Positions 8,318-17,451 of a DNA stretch of 64,000 nucleotides are shown here, piece after piece. The position numbers and the translations under genes were made by a program. The notes under the pieces were generated by a model. It saw only the letters and a list, made by a program, of their open reading frames with translations. It ran no database searches and was not told where the DNA came from. Positions within the stretch are counted from its first letter, which is position 1, and every line of letters begins with the position of its first letter. This stretch comes from Paraburkholderia nodosa DSM 21604 (GTDB lineage: Bacteria; Pseudomonadota; Gammaproteobacteria; Burkholderiales; Burkholderiaceae): positions 184 through 64,183 of the forward strand of contig NZ_JAFA01000020.1 of assembly GCF_000519185.1 (NCBI RefSeq). Direction: 5' to 3'.

Positions 8318-9875
8318 TAGTTTCGTCTCGGATCATCTGTTTCTCTCAGGAGAACGGCTGATCCTTTCTCCGCTTTAATATTCCTCGACGAGAGTCCCAT
8401 CTGTGCGCTTTCGCGCAGAAGAAGGCGCTTTGTTCGGTTGTTGCGAGTTGCGTGAAAGGGGGCGATCCGTTCGCGAACGGGCGTATGGACGAGCGCGAGA
8501 TGGAACGTGGTCAGTTTTTTGAGCGAAGATTCATTGCCCGATCTAGTCAGGAATGTACGGACTACTTCTTGAATGTCTGAAGTAATTGACGAAAAATCGG
8601 CATCTTCTCGCCAAGTCTGTGGGCGATGAATTTTTAACTTAACGCATGAATCACGTCATTCATCAAGCATAGACGCTTTTTTTTGTGATTAAAGAAGAAT
8701 AATGGCGGCGATATTTGAACCAGCAGAATCTTGCGAGGATTGCTTACACTCTGGAAAGAAAGTCATGAGGAAGAGTCGGTTGACGGAGGAACAGATGATG
8801 ACGATCCTGCGCAAGGCAGACAAGACTTCGGTCGTGGAGGTAGCGAAAAGGATTGGGTAAGCGAGCAGACGATCTACCGTTGATTCCTCTGCATTAGGAT
8901 GATCGTTTCAAGGTGGCGCGCCCCAGGAAGATCAGTGAATCTGGCGGTTCGCGTGAGGGAGGTTTCCGATCGTCGGAAATATTGTCATGTCTCTCACGTC
9001 GATGATTTACTCGGGCGTGCCGAAACCAAGGGACTCTTGATGTTCGAGGGCGAACGAACAATCGTGAGGCACGTGCCGTGCACGAGCACTACAAGTCCAG
9101 TATGACAGATCCCACCACCGTGGGACGACGCAAAGTCGGCCGATGGGCGTCTGTGGACCTCGCGTCACAAACGCCCTCTCCACTTCAGGACGAGTCATTG
9201 ATGTTTCCAGACGTCGACAGTCCGCCCGGGATCGAGACCGTGCATCCGCGAGAAGTGATAGCTGACATTCGTGACTATCAACGATCGAATGTCGGGAAAG
9301 ATACCCTCAGGCGTCCTATTGACATCGAAATCAAAATGTCGGCAATGGCAGAGATGTACCCGTAGGTCATCAGGCAGCAATCGGATGCGGACCAGCCAGT
9401 TGCGCTGGCAGTTTTCGCAGGTTCGGTGAACAGCAAGAATCGGCCGATTTCGCTCGAACGAAGTTGTGACAGAGCCGAGCCACACGAAAACAAACGTCGC
9501 ATCATTTTCGCGCGAAGCGGAGATGAACTCGCCCGACTGTTGGTATCCACGCAGAATTGACCACCTGAGGCCGTACCAACATGGCAGCTTTCGTACGCGG
9601 TTTCTCCTATCCGTCTGTATGGTCGCGACCACCCGAAAGTCTGAGCGTCGCGCCAGCAAGTCAGACGCTGTAAAGCTGGCAGAAGGAAACGACCGTATCG
9701 TCGCAATAGGTCGGCACGTTAAACGTGGACCCTCCCGTCGTTTATCTGTCGGAAAGGATCGAAATGGCGGTTTGGACCATCAAGCTGTACTCGTAGTTGA
9801 CACTCGTATGGCCCGGCTCTGATGATTCAAGATGCAGCATCGAGCCCCAGTATGCCTTTTGCATAAAACTCACTG
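8318..9875. other. Scrap region without an intact gene
   Basis: Apart from the IS3-type remnant at 8765-8884, no frame here has convincing coding character. Overlapping open frames on both strands between 8900 and 9830 have mixed, low-complexity translations and no ribosome sites. The mosaic of dead transposase pieces suggests repeated insertion and deletion. Confidence 0.5.
8765..8884 (+). pseudogene. IS3-family orfA transposase remnant
   Basis: ATG 8765 starts a translation MRKSRLTEEQMMTILRKAD, followed by KTSVVEVAKRIG. This is the N-terminal helix-turn-helix region of IS3-family OrfA proteins. The next codons need a one-base shift (a G missing at about 8857) to continue as VSEQTIYRW. The similarity ends near 8884, with no orfB following. 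It is a short, frameshifted leftover. Confidence 0.6.
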
Positions 9876-10283
9876 TTGGCGAGATGGCGGCATCAGATCG
9901 TGAAGCATCGCGTAGCCGAAAGGCGCCCCGTCCGTTCTTCGCCAAGGACACTCCGAGAGTTGGCTTTCGTACGTGATTCCAACGCCTTTGATCAACCGCC
10001 CGATATAGAAAGCAAATTCTCGAGAACGATGGTTCTCGTGATCCCTAGCGTAGAACCGTCGACGCCAGAGGGGAACCTGCTTTGTTATGCGTCCACCCTG
10101 GACGCGTTGGAGCGGTTCTTCAACCGTGTGCTGGCTCATTTGGAGCAGGAGGGCGCGTTCGAGGCGAACATGCCGCGCTTTACGCCCGCGAAGCTCGACA
10201 TCCTGTGCCACCCTGCACTGGAAGGTTTCGAGGTGACACGGGTGGATTGCCTCATCCTCTATGACCAATCGGCTCGCGGCTAA
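9876..10283 (+). CDS. Hypothetical protein, possibly a fragment
   Basis: The second half of this frame, from the internal ATG at 10030, looks like real protein: MVLVIPSVEPSTPEGNLLCY, then a helix-rich stretch and a Leu/Ile-rich end, VTRVDCLILYD. The first half has a less natural composition. It could be an 84-residue gene or the 3' end of a decayed larger one. I do not recognise a family. It precedes the membrane protein gene at 10322 by 38 bp on the same strand. Confidence 0.3.
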   Translation: MARWRHQIVKHRVAERRPVRSSPRTLRELAFVRDSNAFDQPPDIESKFSRTMVLVIPSVEPSTPEGNLLCYASTLDALERFFNRVLAHLEQEGAFEANMPRFTPAKLDILCHPALEGFEVTRVDCLILYDQSARG

Positions 10284-10321
10284 GCTAAAGCTTTGTGAAA
10301 AATGTCCGAAAATAAGGATGT

Positions 10322-10972
10322 ATGCACCCAATGACGACGCCTATGGACATTGATCTCTTCTATAAACCCGCAACCGTACTAATAGGCGCTTACGGCGCTG
10401 GCAAAGTCTATTTCGACATGTCATCAGGCAAGCTTTCGCGCATGCGTGAGCAGTATCGGTTTGCAAAAGAGTACTTCACCGACAAAGCCAGCGGAGAGGC
10501 CGACCACCCATTTCTGAGGGAGAAGGGACTGCAGGGGATCATCGGCGACGATAGCCTCGTTGCTGACGACATTGAGTATTTGCTTCGACTTAAAGAGCCA
10601 GCGAAGGCAATCAAATACTACGGGTTAGGGCGACAATATCTTCAACTGTCCTTGACGAACTCGGGGGGCGCCATTGAGTTTCGTCCACGCTATAAGAATG
10701 CATGGCCTCGCTTTTGGCGAAAATGGACCTATTTCGGTCTGTATGGTCTTTGTGCATTTTTGGGATATGCGCCAATTGCATTTTCGAAGCAATTGTTCCC
10801 TAGCCCACATGGCGTCCTGGCCGCGAGCGCATTAACAATCCCTGTCGGTTCGATCTACGCTTGGATGGCGTTGAAGGCCGCTACCCGAGTGAGTCGCGCT
10901 GAAGCCCTGTGTCGATCACAGGCTCTTGCTGAGCCCGTTTCCACTGTCCAGACGCTGATCACTGACCTTTAA
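10322..10972 (+). CDS. Unrecognised two-helix membrane protein
   Basis: This protein of 216 residues (213 from a second Met) has a soluble N-terminal half. Two hydrophobic helices follow at about residues 138-158 and 165-187, and a short cytoplasmic tail. No catalytic motif is visible. An AAGGA lies only 3 bases before the first ATG and 12 before the second in-frame ATG at 10331, so the start is uncertain. It sits in a transposon-rich stretch near the TIR/nSTAND1 operon. Its architecture (soluble sensor plus membrane hairpin) would suit an effector, but that is conjecture. Confidence 0.6.
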   Translation: MHPMTTPMDIDLFYKPATVLIGAYGAGKVYFDMSSGKLSRMREQYRFAKEYFTDKASGEADHPFLREKGLQGIIGDDSLVADDIEYLLRLKEPAKAIKYYGLGRQYLQLSLTNSGGAIEFRPRYKNAWPRFWRKWTYFGLYGLCAFLGYAPIAFSKQLFPSPHGVLAASALTIPVGSIYAWMALKAATRVSRAEALCRSQALAEPVSTVQTLITDL

Positions 10973-11185
10973 TGGCAAAGTCGACGCAGAAGAACCGCCG
11001 AACTGGGGACCTGCTGGAGCGATATTGAGCAACCGGCTGGGGCGGAGCGCGGTCAGGTAGCCGAGTCCGAGACCTCACACGTATACTGTACCGGCAATAG
11101 ACAAAGACACGTACGCTAATTGAAAATCATCTAGCGGGCCTCCTGCCGCCAACCGCTGGAAGCCATTCGCGTTCGGTTGTGTCGG

Positions 11186-11275
11186 TTAGGCCGCGTCCTC
11201 GTTGAGCCGCGCTACGATCACGGCGGTTGCATCATCCATGCTTTCCCGAGCAGATGCCCATAGTCCCCATTTCTA
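11186..11275 (-). pseudogene. Possible C-terminal remnant of a PP2C-type protein phosphatase
   Basis: On the minus strand the sequence ends in SMDDATAVIVARLNEDAA followed by TAA at 11186-11188. This resembles the last strand of PP2C phosphatases, where an Asp-Asn/Asp-x-Thr block is followed by a hydrophobic strand. Nothing upstream continues the fold, and the region overlaps the ribosome site of the next plus-strand gene. I treat it as a tail left after a deletion; the match is short and could be chance. Confidence 0.3.
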
Positions 11276-11288
11276 AGGGAACGTCAAA

Positions 11289-12347
11289 ATGAACAGAAAA
11301 AGCAGCAGGCACCGAGCTTTCAAATTCATTTCCCACACATCGAGTGGAAGTCCCGGACAATGCAATATCACCAATGTGCATGTAGTTCGTGCTGCGGGCT
11401 TGGCGATTTTCGGTATGTTCCTTCTGAGTCTCGGGCCTTTATGCGCATTGGCTCGCATTACGTCCGATACGCGCCACACGTCTACGTATGCGCAGCACGT
11501 GGTTTCTGCGAACGTCGAAGGTGCAAGTCAGGTGGGAACCGAGGCTGACCCGCTCGAGCCCACGATAAAGTCTCCGGCCGAGGTAGTTAACGATGCCAAG
11601 GACCGGGCAGACAAGCTAGCGAAGGATCAACAAAACGTTGACATAAATCGGCAGCTCGTGTGGGTTGGTATCTTGCAGTTCGTAGTCTTTGTTCTTCAAT
11701 TGGCAGTGTTTGGCTTCCAAGCGTACAAGCTACAGCAAACAGTCAAAGCGTCCGCGGAACAAGCCAGCGATATGAAGGCCTCCGTCCGCGAGTCGGCGAG
11801 AGCAGCAGACGCTATGGAGAAGGTCGCAACAAATTCCATGCGGGCCGCACAACACGCGTCGGAAAGCGTAACGGCGTTGAGAGAGCGAACCGCCCAGCAA
11901 ATGCGTGCCTACCTATCGATTGACATAGGGTCAGCCGTTTATCAGGAGCAAGGCAAGAATCTTCGTTTTGAAGGGAAAGTGCTATTGCGTAACGCAGGAC
12001 ATACGCCTGCCTACCGCGTTTCGCACGCCTGCCGTGCGGGGATCCTACCTATGCCACTTCCCGACAATTTCGATCTTCCTCAACCGACTCAGCCCGCGCG
12101 TGGTGGGGGTGTAATCGGCCCCGGTCAAAGTCGCATACTGAGCGCGATGATCGAAGAATTCCTTCCCGATGACGAAGTAGATGCCATCAAAGTCGGAACG
12201 GGCCGAGCCTTGTATATTTGGGGTCATGTTACGTATGAGGATGCGTTCGGCGAACCGCGGTACACGAATTTTTGCCAGGCCCTCACCTGGCAACCAAACA
12301 ACGCTGTTATGGGCTACTTCATTGACAGACACGACGAAGCAAACTGA
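11289..12347 (+). CDS. Unrecognised membrane-anchored protein with coiled coil
   Basis: This 352-residue protein has a hydrophobic segment near residues 34-54 and a second, stronger one at about 125-145. A coiled-coil stretch rich in Ala, Glu, Ser and Met (about 150-205) follows. The C-terminal domain (about 210-345) has a beta-rich look, with a FEGKVLLRNAGHTPAYRV block. This arrangement (helix, coiled coil, then a beta domain with a conserved RNxGxTPAY motif) recurs in many uncharacterised proteobacterial membrane proteins found in accessory regions. Its function is unknown. GGGA lies 7 bases before the ATG. Confidence 0.7.
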   Translation: MNRKSSRHRAFKFISHTSSGSPGQCNITNVHVVRAAGLAIFGMFLLSLGPLCALARITSDTRHTSTYAQHVVSANVEGASQVGTEADPLEPTIKSPAEVVNDAKDRADKLAKDQQNVDINRQLVWVGILQFVVFVLQLAVFGFQAYKLQQTVKASAEQASDMKASVRESARAADAMEKVATNSMRAAQHASESVTALRERTAQQMRAYLSIDIGSAVYQEQGKNLRFEGKVLLRNAGHTPAYRVSHACRAGILPMPLPDNFDLPQPTQPARGGGVIGPGQSRILSAMIEEFLPDDEVDAIKVGTGRALYIWGHVTYEDAFGEPRYTNFCQALTWQPNNAVMGYFIDRHDEAN

Positions 12348-13128
12348 TACCGAAACCCTCCCTCGTCCGCTGCGAGCGGGCACGCGATGACAGTGCTATG
12401 CGCGGTTACGGATTAGACGATCTGTTTGCGATGTTGGTACGTCGAAATCCGACATGTATCAGCGTTGAACACTTATCGAAACGTGGCGAACGAAACAAAT
12501 ATCAAAAGAGTTGACCTCGAGTGATCGTTGTCCCGCGCTGATTGGCGAGTACTCGAACGACCGCTTACAAGCGCCGCACGGCTGAGCGTATGGGCAGACA
12601 TCGAATAACCCATTCTTAACGGGAGTGTGAGTTCGCGATACAGGAAGCTGTCGACCTGCTGCTCGACGCCACCACCGTCGGCAATCCGCCACATTGCTGA
12701 CGTAGAACTCAGCACGCTGCTATGTCGGTTAAGGCCGACAAGCGCGCGTCGCGCATCGGGCGGGTTTCGAAGTGGACCGGCCGTTCGAGTGACGACTGCA
12801 TGGCTCAGGCGAGCGGCAGGTCCTGGCCGACCAGACCCGGACGATCGAGCGCAAGGATGATCTCCCGTGCGCGTTTGATGCAAAAGGCACAACCCGTTAC
12901 CGTCATTCGAGCCTGCGCGACAGTAACGACGGTTTTCGGACGTTCACCGGCCACTCGCACCTCCCTGGCTCGCGAAACCATGAATCGAGTCGAAAAGCCG
13001 TGCTTGCCCGCTATCGCGTCATGCGACCGGGTGGCTAGCGGAATTTTTTGCGTCGAGCGGGAATATTTGAAGTGCAGCGGTCGTTTAGCCTGCGGCGATT
13101 TCTCGCCAGTCAGACGTGGAGGGAAGTT
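12348..13128. other. Long spacer with no supported gene
   Basis: A 38-codon frame at 12398-12514 and several antisense frames exist, but none has a good ribosome site or recognisable motif. On the minus strand at about 12808-12906 a translation containing AFCIKRAREIILAL resembles one (AFCVKGAVKTIVAL) at about 14490-14570. The two stretches are therefore weak repeats of each other on either side of the 13129 gene. Confidence 0.4.
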
Positions 13129-14316
13129 ATGTCTCAGATCTCGTGGGGTCTCAAAGCGGCGGCGGTGATCGTCCTCGCCGCCGGTTTCACAATCGGACAT
13201 GCTGCTGCCGATGAAGCTTACGTCGTCACACCACTTGTATCCAACCTGGCAGGCTCTGCTCCGAAGGTCGACGGGGTACTGCAGAACGCCTGGGGTATTG
13301 CCTTTAGTCCGGCAGGAAGTCCATTCTGGATCAACGACAACGCCACAGGCTGCTCCACGCTTTATGACGGCGCGGGCGCCAAGGTAGCACTGCAGGTTTC
13401 CATCCCGCTTCCAGGCAACGTGATACCGGCCAGCGACTGTCATCCCGTCTTTGCCAGCAGGCCACCGAATCCCGCACCTGCGGCGCCGACCGGCATCGTT
13501 TGGAATCCTTCGGCGGCATTTCTCGTGCCAGCTACCCAGATCCCGGCCGTATTCATCTTCGCGACCGAAGACGGGACGATTTCCGCTTGGGCCGGTGGGT
13601 TGAATCCGGCCAACAACGCCGTGATCGCGGTCGATAACTCGTCCAATCCCACCGCTGCCAACGGGGCCGTCTACAAGGGTCTCGTCTTCGGTGTGAACGC
13701 GCGAGGCGCATTCCTGTTTGCGACAAACTTCCGATCGGGCCGGATCGACGTATTCGGGCCGAACGGCACGAATGGTTTGTTTACGCCCGCGATGACGGAC
13801 GGAGGCTTCGCCGACCCGAACATCCCAGCCGGCTACGCCCCATTTGGTATTGCGAACATCGATGGTGACCTTTTCGTCACCTATGCGCAGCAGAACGGTC
13901 AGAAGCATGACGACGTTGCAGGCCGCGGTCATGGATTCGTCGATGTATTCGATACCGACGGCCACCTGCTGCGCCGCTTTGCGAGCCAGGGACCGCTCGA
14001 CTCGCCGTGGGGCATTACGCGCGCATCGTTTGCGTTCGGCCGCTTCAGCGGCAAGATCCTCATCGGCAACTTCGGCAATGGCCGTATCAATGTCTTCGAC
14101 AATGACGGCACGTTCGTCGATCAGCTGGAGAACGAGTTCGGCAATCCACTGGCGATTGACGGCCTGTGGACTCTGACACTCGGAGGCGGGCGCAATTCAA
14201 GCCCGGACACGCTGTACTTCTCGGCAGGTCCTAACAAGGAGTCAAATGGACTCTTCGGTATCATTGCTCCAGCAAATGGCTCCCAAACACGAACGTCCGC
14301 TCAGAACGGGCAATAG
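13129..14316 (+). CDS. Secreted TIGR03118-family beta-propeller protein
   Basis: Starting at the ATG 13129 (GGAGGG 5 bases upstream), the protein has 395 residues. A clear Sec signal peptide (hydrophobic core AAAVIVLAAGF, cleavage near GHAAADE) is followed by repeated strands in which NAWGIAFSP, PFWINDN, GKILIGNFGNGRINVFD and DGLWTLTLGGG blocks are characteristic of the TIGR03118 family. That family forms a propeller related to NHL/SMP-30 folds, with no established reaction. No PEP-CTERM tail is visible although the family is named from PEP-CTERM genomes. It stands alone, with a hairpin terminator about 370 bp downstream. The upstream in-frame extension to 13048 is not likely to be translated. 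Confidence 0.8.
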   Translation: MSQISWGLKAAAVIVLAAGFTIGHAAADEAYVVTPLVSNLAGSAPKVDGVLQNAWGIAFSPAGSPFWINDNATGCSTLYDGAGAKVALQVSIPLPGNVIPASDCHPVFASRPPNPAPAAPTGIVWNPSAAFLVPATQIPAVFIFATEDGTISAWAGGLNPANNAVIAVDNSSNPTAANGAVYKGLVFGVNARGAFLFATNFRSGRIDVFGPNGTNGLFTPAMTDGGFADPNIPAGYAPFGIANIDGDLFVTYAQQNGQKHDDVAGRGHGFVDVFDTDGHLLRRFASQGPLDSPWGITRASFAFGRFSGKILIGNFGNGRINVFDNDGTFVDQLENEFGNPLAIDGLWTLTLGGGRNSSPDTLYFSAGPNKESNGLFGIIAPANGSQTRTSAQNGQ

Positions 14317-14683
14317 CCCGCAGCATGGCTCCCCGGCCAACTCCTGAAGCGCGACAGCGCTAACCATTGACGACGTTGATTCGAGTCGAGCCGGAGGACC
14401 CCACCTCAGCCGGTCGCGGAACTCGCCAGACGCGACCGGCTCTTCCCGGCAAGACCGGGAACTGCGTGTTCTCGCGTAGGCAAACTGGCGGCCAGGACGC
14501 CCGATCCAGTCGCTCCCGAGTGCGACGATAGTCTTCACTGCACCTTTCACGCAAAAGGCATAAGACGAACCCTTCTGAGACATACGCCGGAATTCGGCAG
14601 AGCGACAGCTTCCAGGAGCGTGCCGGACATGGGCGACGGGGGGCACCAGCCCGGCCTCGGCGTGCCGTCACACGAACGGAAGA

Positions 14684-14710
14684 GGCGCACCGGAAGTGCG
14701 CTCCTTTTTT
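14684..14710 (+). terminator. Probable rho-independent terminator
   Basis: GCGCAC at 14685-14690 pairs with GTGCGC at 14696-14701 around a CGGAA loop, and a run of six T (14705-14710) follows on the plus strand. It would stop plus-strand transcription before it runs into the convergent SRPBCC gene. The T run is on the wrong side to serve the minus-strand genes. Confidence 0.6.
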
Positions 14711-14720
14711 GTCTCTGGAC

Positions 14721-15242
14721 TCAGCGCCCGGCTTGCTGCTGCGTGAGGTACTTGTCGAGCGCGTCCATTGTTCCGCCCCAACCTTGAGACATGCTGGCGT
14801 GCGACGCGTCGAAGATGGCTTCCTCGGCCTCACTGGCGTCCAGAGCGCGCCACTCAAGGTGCATTAACGCGCCACCCTCGACTTCGCTGAGTGTCGTCGT
14901 CGACAGCGTATAAAGCGGCCATTGCGCGGACATCGGATGTCGCGTCACTCCGCCTCCGGCATCGCTAAACTGCACGACGACGACAATGCGCGCAGGGGGC
15001 GTCAATTCGCGGAACGTCCACTTGCCCCACATCGCGGGAGCGTCGGGCACGCCGCGCGGCTTCATCGCGTAGTGAAAGACGCCACCGACACGCGCATCCA
15101 CTGTGCAGTGGGACATTTCCATCCCGGGTGGGCTCATCCACGTACTCAAATGCTCAGCTTTAGTCAACGCGGCGTATACGAGTTCGCGCGGCGCTGCGAA
15201 GCGGCGCTCGATGACGAAGGGAGCGGAAAGTTTGTCAGTCAT
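14721..15242 (-). CDS. SRPBCC (AHSA1-like) domain protein
   Basis: The 173-residue protein begins with the strand-helix pattern of AHSA1-type START proteins (FVIERRFAAPRELVYAALT, then HLSTWMSPPGM). It also has the GGVFHYAM and PPARIVVVVQF strands and ends in the long C-terminal helix (MSQGWGGTMDALDKYLTQQ). These proteins have a hydrophobic pocket for small ligands; the ligand here is unknown. Its start overlaps the end of the ArsR gene by 8 bp. This ArsR/SRPBCC pairing is common in proteobacteria, so co-regulation is likely. Confidence 0.85.
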   Translation of the reverse strand: MTDKLSAPFVIERRFAAPRELVYAALTKAEHLSTWMSPPGMEMSHCTVDARVGGVFHYAMKPRGVPDAPAMWGKWTFRELTPPARIVVVVQFSDAGGGVTRHPMSAQWPLYTLSTTTLSEVEGGALMHLEWRALDASEAEEAIFDASHASMSQGWGGTMDALDKYLTQQQAGR

Positions 15243-15789
15243 TGCGGCGAGTCTTCCTGGTTCGGGTTGAGGAAACTTTGGACGTGGTTTTCGGCGCAGC
15301 CTTTCCGTGGGAGTCCTTCACAGGCTTCTGTTGCAGTTGCTGCAGGTAGCTGTCGAGCTGGTCGAGACGCTGTTCCCACAGGTCACGATACTGCAGTGCC
15401 CAGTCAGCGGCCTGCTTGAGCGGCGCAGGCGCGATGCGGCACGGGCGAAACTGGCGGTCGCGCCCCTGAGTGATGAGGCCGGCCCTTGCGAGAACACGTA
15501 GGTGCTTGCTGATGGCAGGCGCACTCATATCGAAAGGGCCCGCCAAATCGCCAACCGTCGCTTCGCCGTGCGCCAGCCTGGCGAGGATGGCGCGCCGCGT
15601 CGGCTCAGCCAGCGCGGCAAATGTGACGCTGAGATGGTCCGCTTCCAATGATGCACCGCGAACTGCCTGGACGTGAAGTCGAGCAGCAGCGCACGCCCTA
15701 ATTGGAGAGGCGAAGACGATGATCGATGGGCTAAGGGCACGCGAGCGTAACACGCAATTGCCGGGGGATGAATCAAGCAAACACGACAT
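15235..15789 (-). CDS. ArsR-family winged-helix repressor
   Basis: The core runs FAALAEPTRRAILARLAHGE, then a DLAGPFDMSAPAISKHLRVLARAGLI helix-turn-helix and wing, as in ArsR regulators of the SRPBCC-linked group. No metal-binding Cys pair is visible. The C-terminus is a long Gln/Lys-rich tail. The first 45 residues do not look like the family, and the frame overlaps the HAD gene by 17 bp. The true start may be the TTG at 15648, giving about 138 residues. It probably represses itself and the SRPBCC gene. Confidence 0.8.
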   Translation of the reverse strand: MSCLLDSSPGNCVLRSRALSPSIIVFASPIRACAAARLHVQAVRGASLEADHLSVTFAALAEPTRRAILARLAHGEATVGDLAGPFDMSAPAISKHLRVLARAGLITQGRDRQFRPCRIAPAPLKQAADWALQYRDLWEQRLDQLDSYLQQLQQKPVKDSHGKAAPKTTSKVSSTRTRKTRRND

Positions 15790-16681
15790 TCCAGTCTTGC
15801 TTCATGCTCACGATCGTAATGCCATATTCGGCCGCCTTTTCGAGTGCCTCGGAAAGCGGGCTCAACTTGAACTCGCGGTCATAAGCGTATTCACGCTCAC
15901 CGTCGTCGTGGCGAAGCAGAAGCGCGAGGCGAGGCCCCGCACCTGCCTTCGTGTAGCGCATCATCGCCAGATCGCCGTCGGAATTGCCGAAGGCGAGAAG
16001 GGGGCGCCGACCGATGTGCAGGCCGATGTTGGCGGGCTTTGCCTCGCGATCATCGAAGCTGTTGAGTTCGCCAACCTTCATGAGATCCGCTCGTCCCTCG
16101 TTGATCTCGAACCGCAGTTTCATGCTCGACCCAATGACATTCTCGCGAGCAATCCCATAGGCCTCTTCAGCGTACGCGCGCATCATGTCGACACCGCCGC
16201 CCGAGACGATGTAGGTCTTGAACCCGTGATCGCGCAGGTAACTGAGTAATTCCACCTGGGGCCAGTATGTGCAGTGCTTGAACAGACGCCCGAATTTCGG
16301 ATGCTCTGCGGATGCGAACCATGAGCATGCCATGGCATCGAACTCTTCATCGCTCATCCCGGCGTGTGTCGCGGCAAACAGCTCGATGGCGGCCTGCTTG
16401 CCCAGCCCGAGCAATTCCGAAAAATTTTGTTCGAGAAGCGCTTTGAAGGGCTGACGTTCCTTCATCGCTGGATCTTTCTCCGCAAGCTCCTTCACGCGGT
16501 CGATCAAGAAAAAGATTTGCACCTGGATCGGTTGCTCGCACCACAGCGTGCCGTCGTTATCGAACACCGCGACCCGTTCGGCCGCCGGGACATAATCTGC
16601 CCCGCCTTCGTTCGTGACACGCGAAACGAAGTCGAGGATCGAAGACTTCGCCACCGAGTCGTTCCAGCTTTCGAGCGCCAT
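15773..16681 (-). CDS. HAD-superfamily phosphatase (phosphoserine phosphatase-like)
   Basis: This 302-residue protein has HAD motif I, AVFDNDGTLW (about 38-47), with the nucleophile and general acid Asp pair. Motif II is TYIVSGGG and motif III/IV is LAFGNSDGDLAMM. The cap region between I and II is helical and about 110 residues long, as in SerB-like C1 HADs. The substrate is unknown. No secretion signal is present. The neighbouring ArsR start overlaps its end, so the three genes (HAD, ArsR, SRPBCC) may be transcribed together. Confidence 0.82.
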   Translation of the reverse strand: MALESWNDSVAKSSILDFVSRVTNEGGADYVPAAERVAVFDNDGTLWCEQPIQVQIFFLIDRVKELAEKDPAMKERQPFKALLEQNFSELLGLGKQAAIELFAATHAGMSDEEFDAMACSWFASAEHPKFGRLFKHCTYWPQVELLSYLRDHGFKTYIVSGGGVDMMRAYAEEAYGIARENVIGSSMKLRFEINEGRADLMKVGELNSFDDREAKPANIGLHIGRRPLLAFGNSDGDLAMMRYTKAGAGPRLALLLRHDDGEREYAYDREFKLSPLSEALEKAAEYGITIVSMKQDWNVVFA

Positions 16682-16731
16682 CAGGTTGCCTCCATCAGGG
16701 ATCGTATGGACAGCTTCGCCATGTCATCGCG

Positions 16732-17403
16732 TCAAGCCGCAAGCTCCCAACTCCTGAGCCTCGTGCGCGCCGTTCCCATATTGCCAAGGTGATAGACAGC
16801 GGCCTCGACCGCTGAAAAGGTGAATGCCTCGAATCTCTCGTCGAGCATTTTCTCGAGATAGTCCTGGGTAGCGATACCAATGCTTACGTGCGGATTGAAC
16901 TTGCTCCCGGTGCTGTTTGGCACGTAGGTCGCCACGTAGTCGATGGTCGGCTGGTTGATGTCGGGCTCCCCGGTCGTGGTGACGAACGCCGCGGATGTTC
17001 CCGTGCTCTCAGTGAAAGGGGCGACGGCGTCGATCAGCTTCCGCTGGAACCCGACAAGGACATCGCTCGGCTCGATGACGATCCCGGCGAGGCCGATTTC
17101 CTGCCAGGGCAAATAGTAGTATTTGTGAGCCTTCAGTTTCCAGAGGGCCGCCTTCTCTCCCGCGAGGACTCTCCCTACGGCCTCGTAGACCTTGTCGAGG
17201 TCCGCCGTCCTCGCGTACCGCTGTAAGCAGGAGATGTGCGGTTGATGGGTCTCGTCCAGGGCAAAGCCGTTGGGAAAGTTCTCGCGCAACCGCGCGTTGC
17301 CAACTTGCGCCTGACGGACCATCGTTTCGTCAGGTTCGAGCAGAATATCGATGGCCGTGACCGCGTTTATTTGGGAATCCAATATTTGATTCATGGTCTT
17401 CAA
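16732..17403 (-). CDS. 2H phosphoesterase-superfamily protein
   Basis: The protein has 223 residues, or 220 from the second Met. Two H-x-S motifs are present: HQPHISC at about residues 53-59 and NPHVSIGIA near 170. This is the hallmark of 2H phosphoesterases (the 2'-5' RNA ligase and cyclic phosphodiesterase superfamily). The spacing of about 115 residues between motifs and the alternating strand/helix pattern agree with that fold. The substrate could be a cyclic nucleotide or RNA end; nothing in the context decides. It lies 50 bp upstream of the HAD phosphatase gene on the same strand. Confidence 0.7.
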   Translation of the reverse strand: MKTMNQILDSQINAVTAIDILLEPDETMVRQAQVGNARLRENFPNGFALDETHQPHISCLQRYARTADLDKVYEAVGRVLAGEKAALWKLKAHKYYYLPWQEIGLAGIVIEPSDVLVGFQRKLIDAVAPFTESTGTSAAFVTTTGEPDINQPTIDYVATYVPNSTGSKFNPHVSIGIATQDYLEKMLDERFEAFTFSAVEAAVYHLGNMGTARTRLRSWELAA

Positions 17404-17451
17404 ATGTTCGAAGGCATGAGCGCGGTTTGCGCGTGCCCCCGGTTGCGTTAT

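Noticed and set aside
9195..9659. Minus-strand frame with a CENCQRNW-type Cys cluster
   Set aside because: It looked like a zinc ribbon, but no family is recognised, no ribosome site is present, and overlapping frames are equally long.
12398..12514. 38-codon plus-strand frame after the 11289 gene
   Set aside because: Too short, no ribosome site and no known relative; could be chance.
12805..13965. 386-codon minus-strand open frame
   Set aside because: Antisense to the TIGR03118 gene, which has a signal peptide and family motifs.
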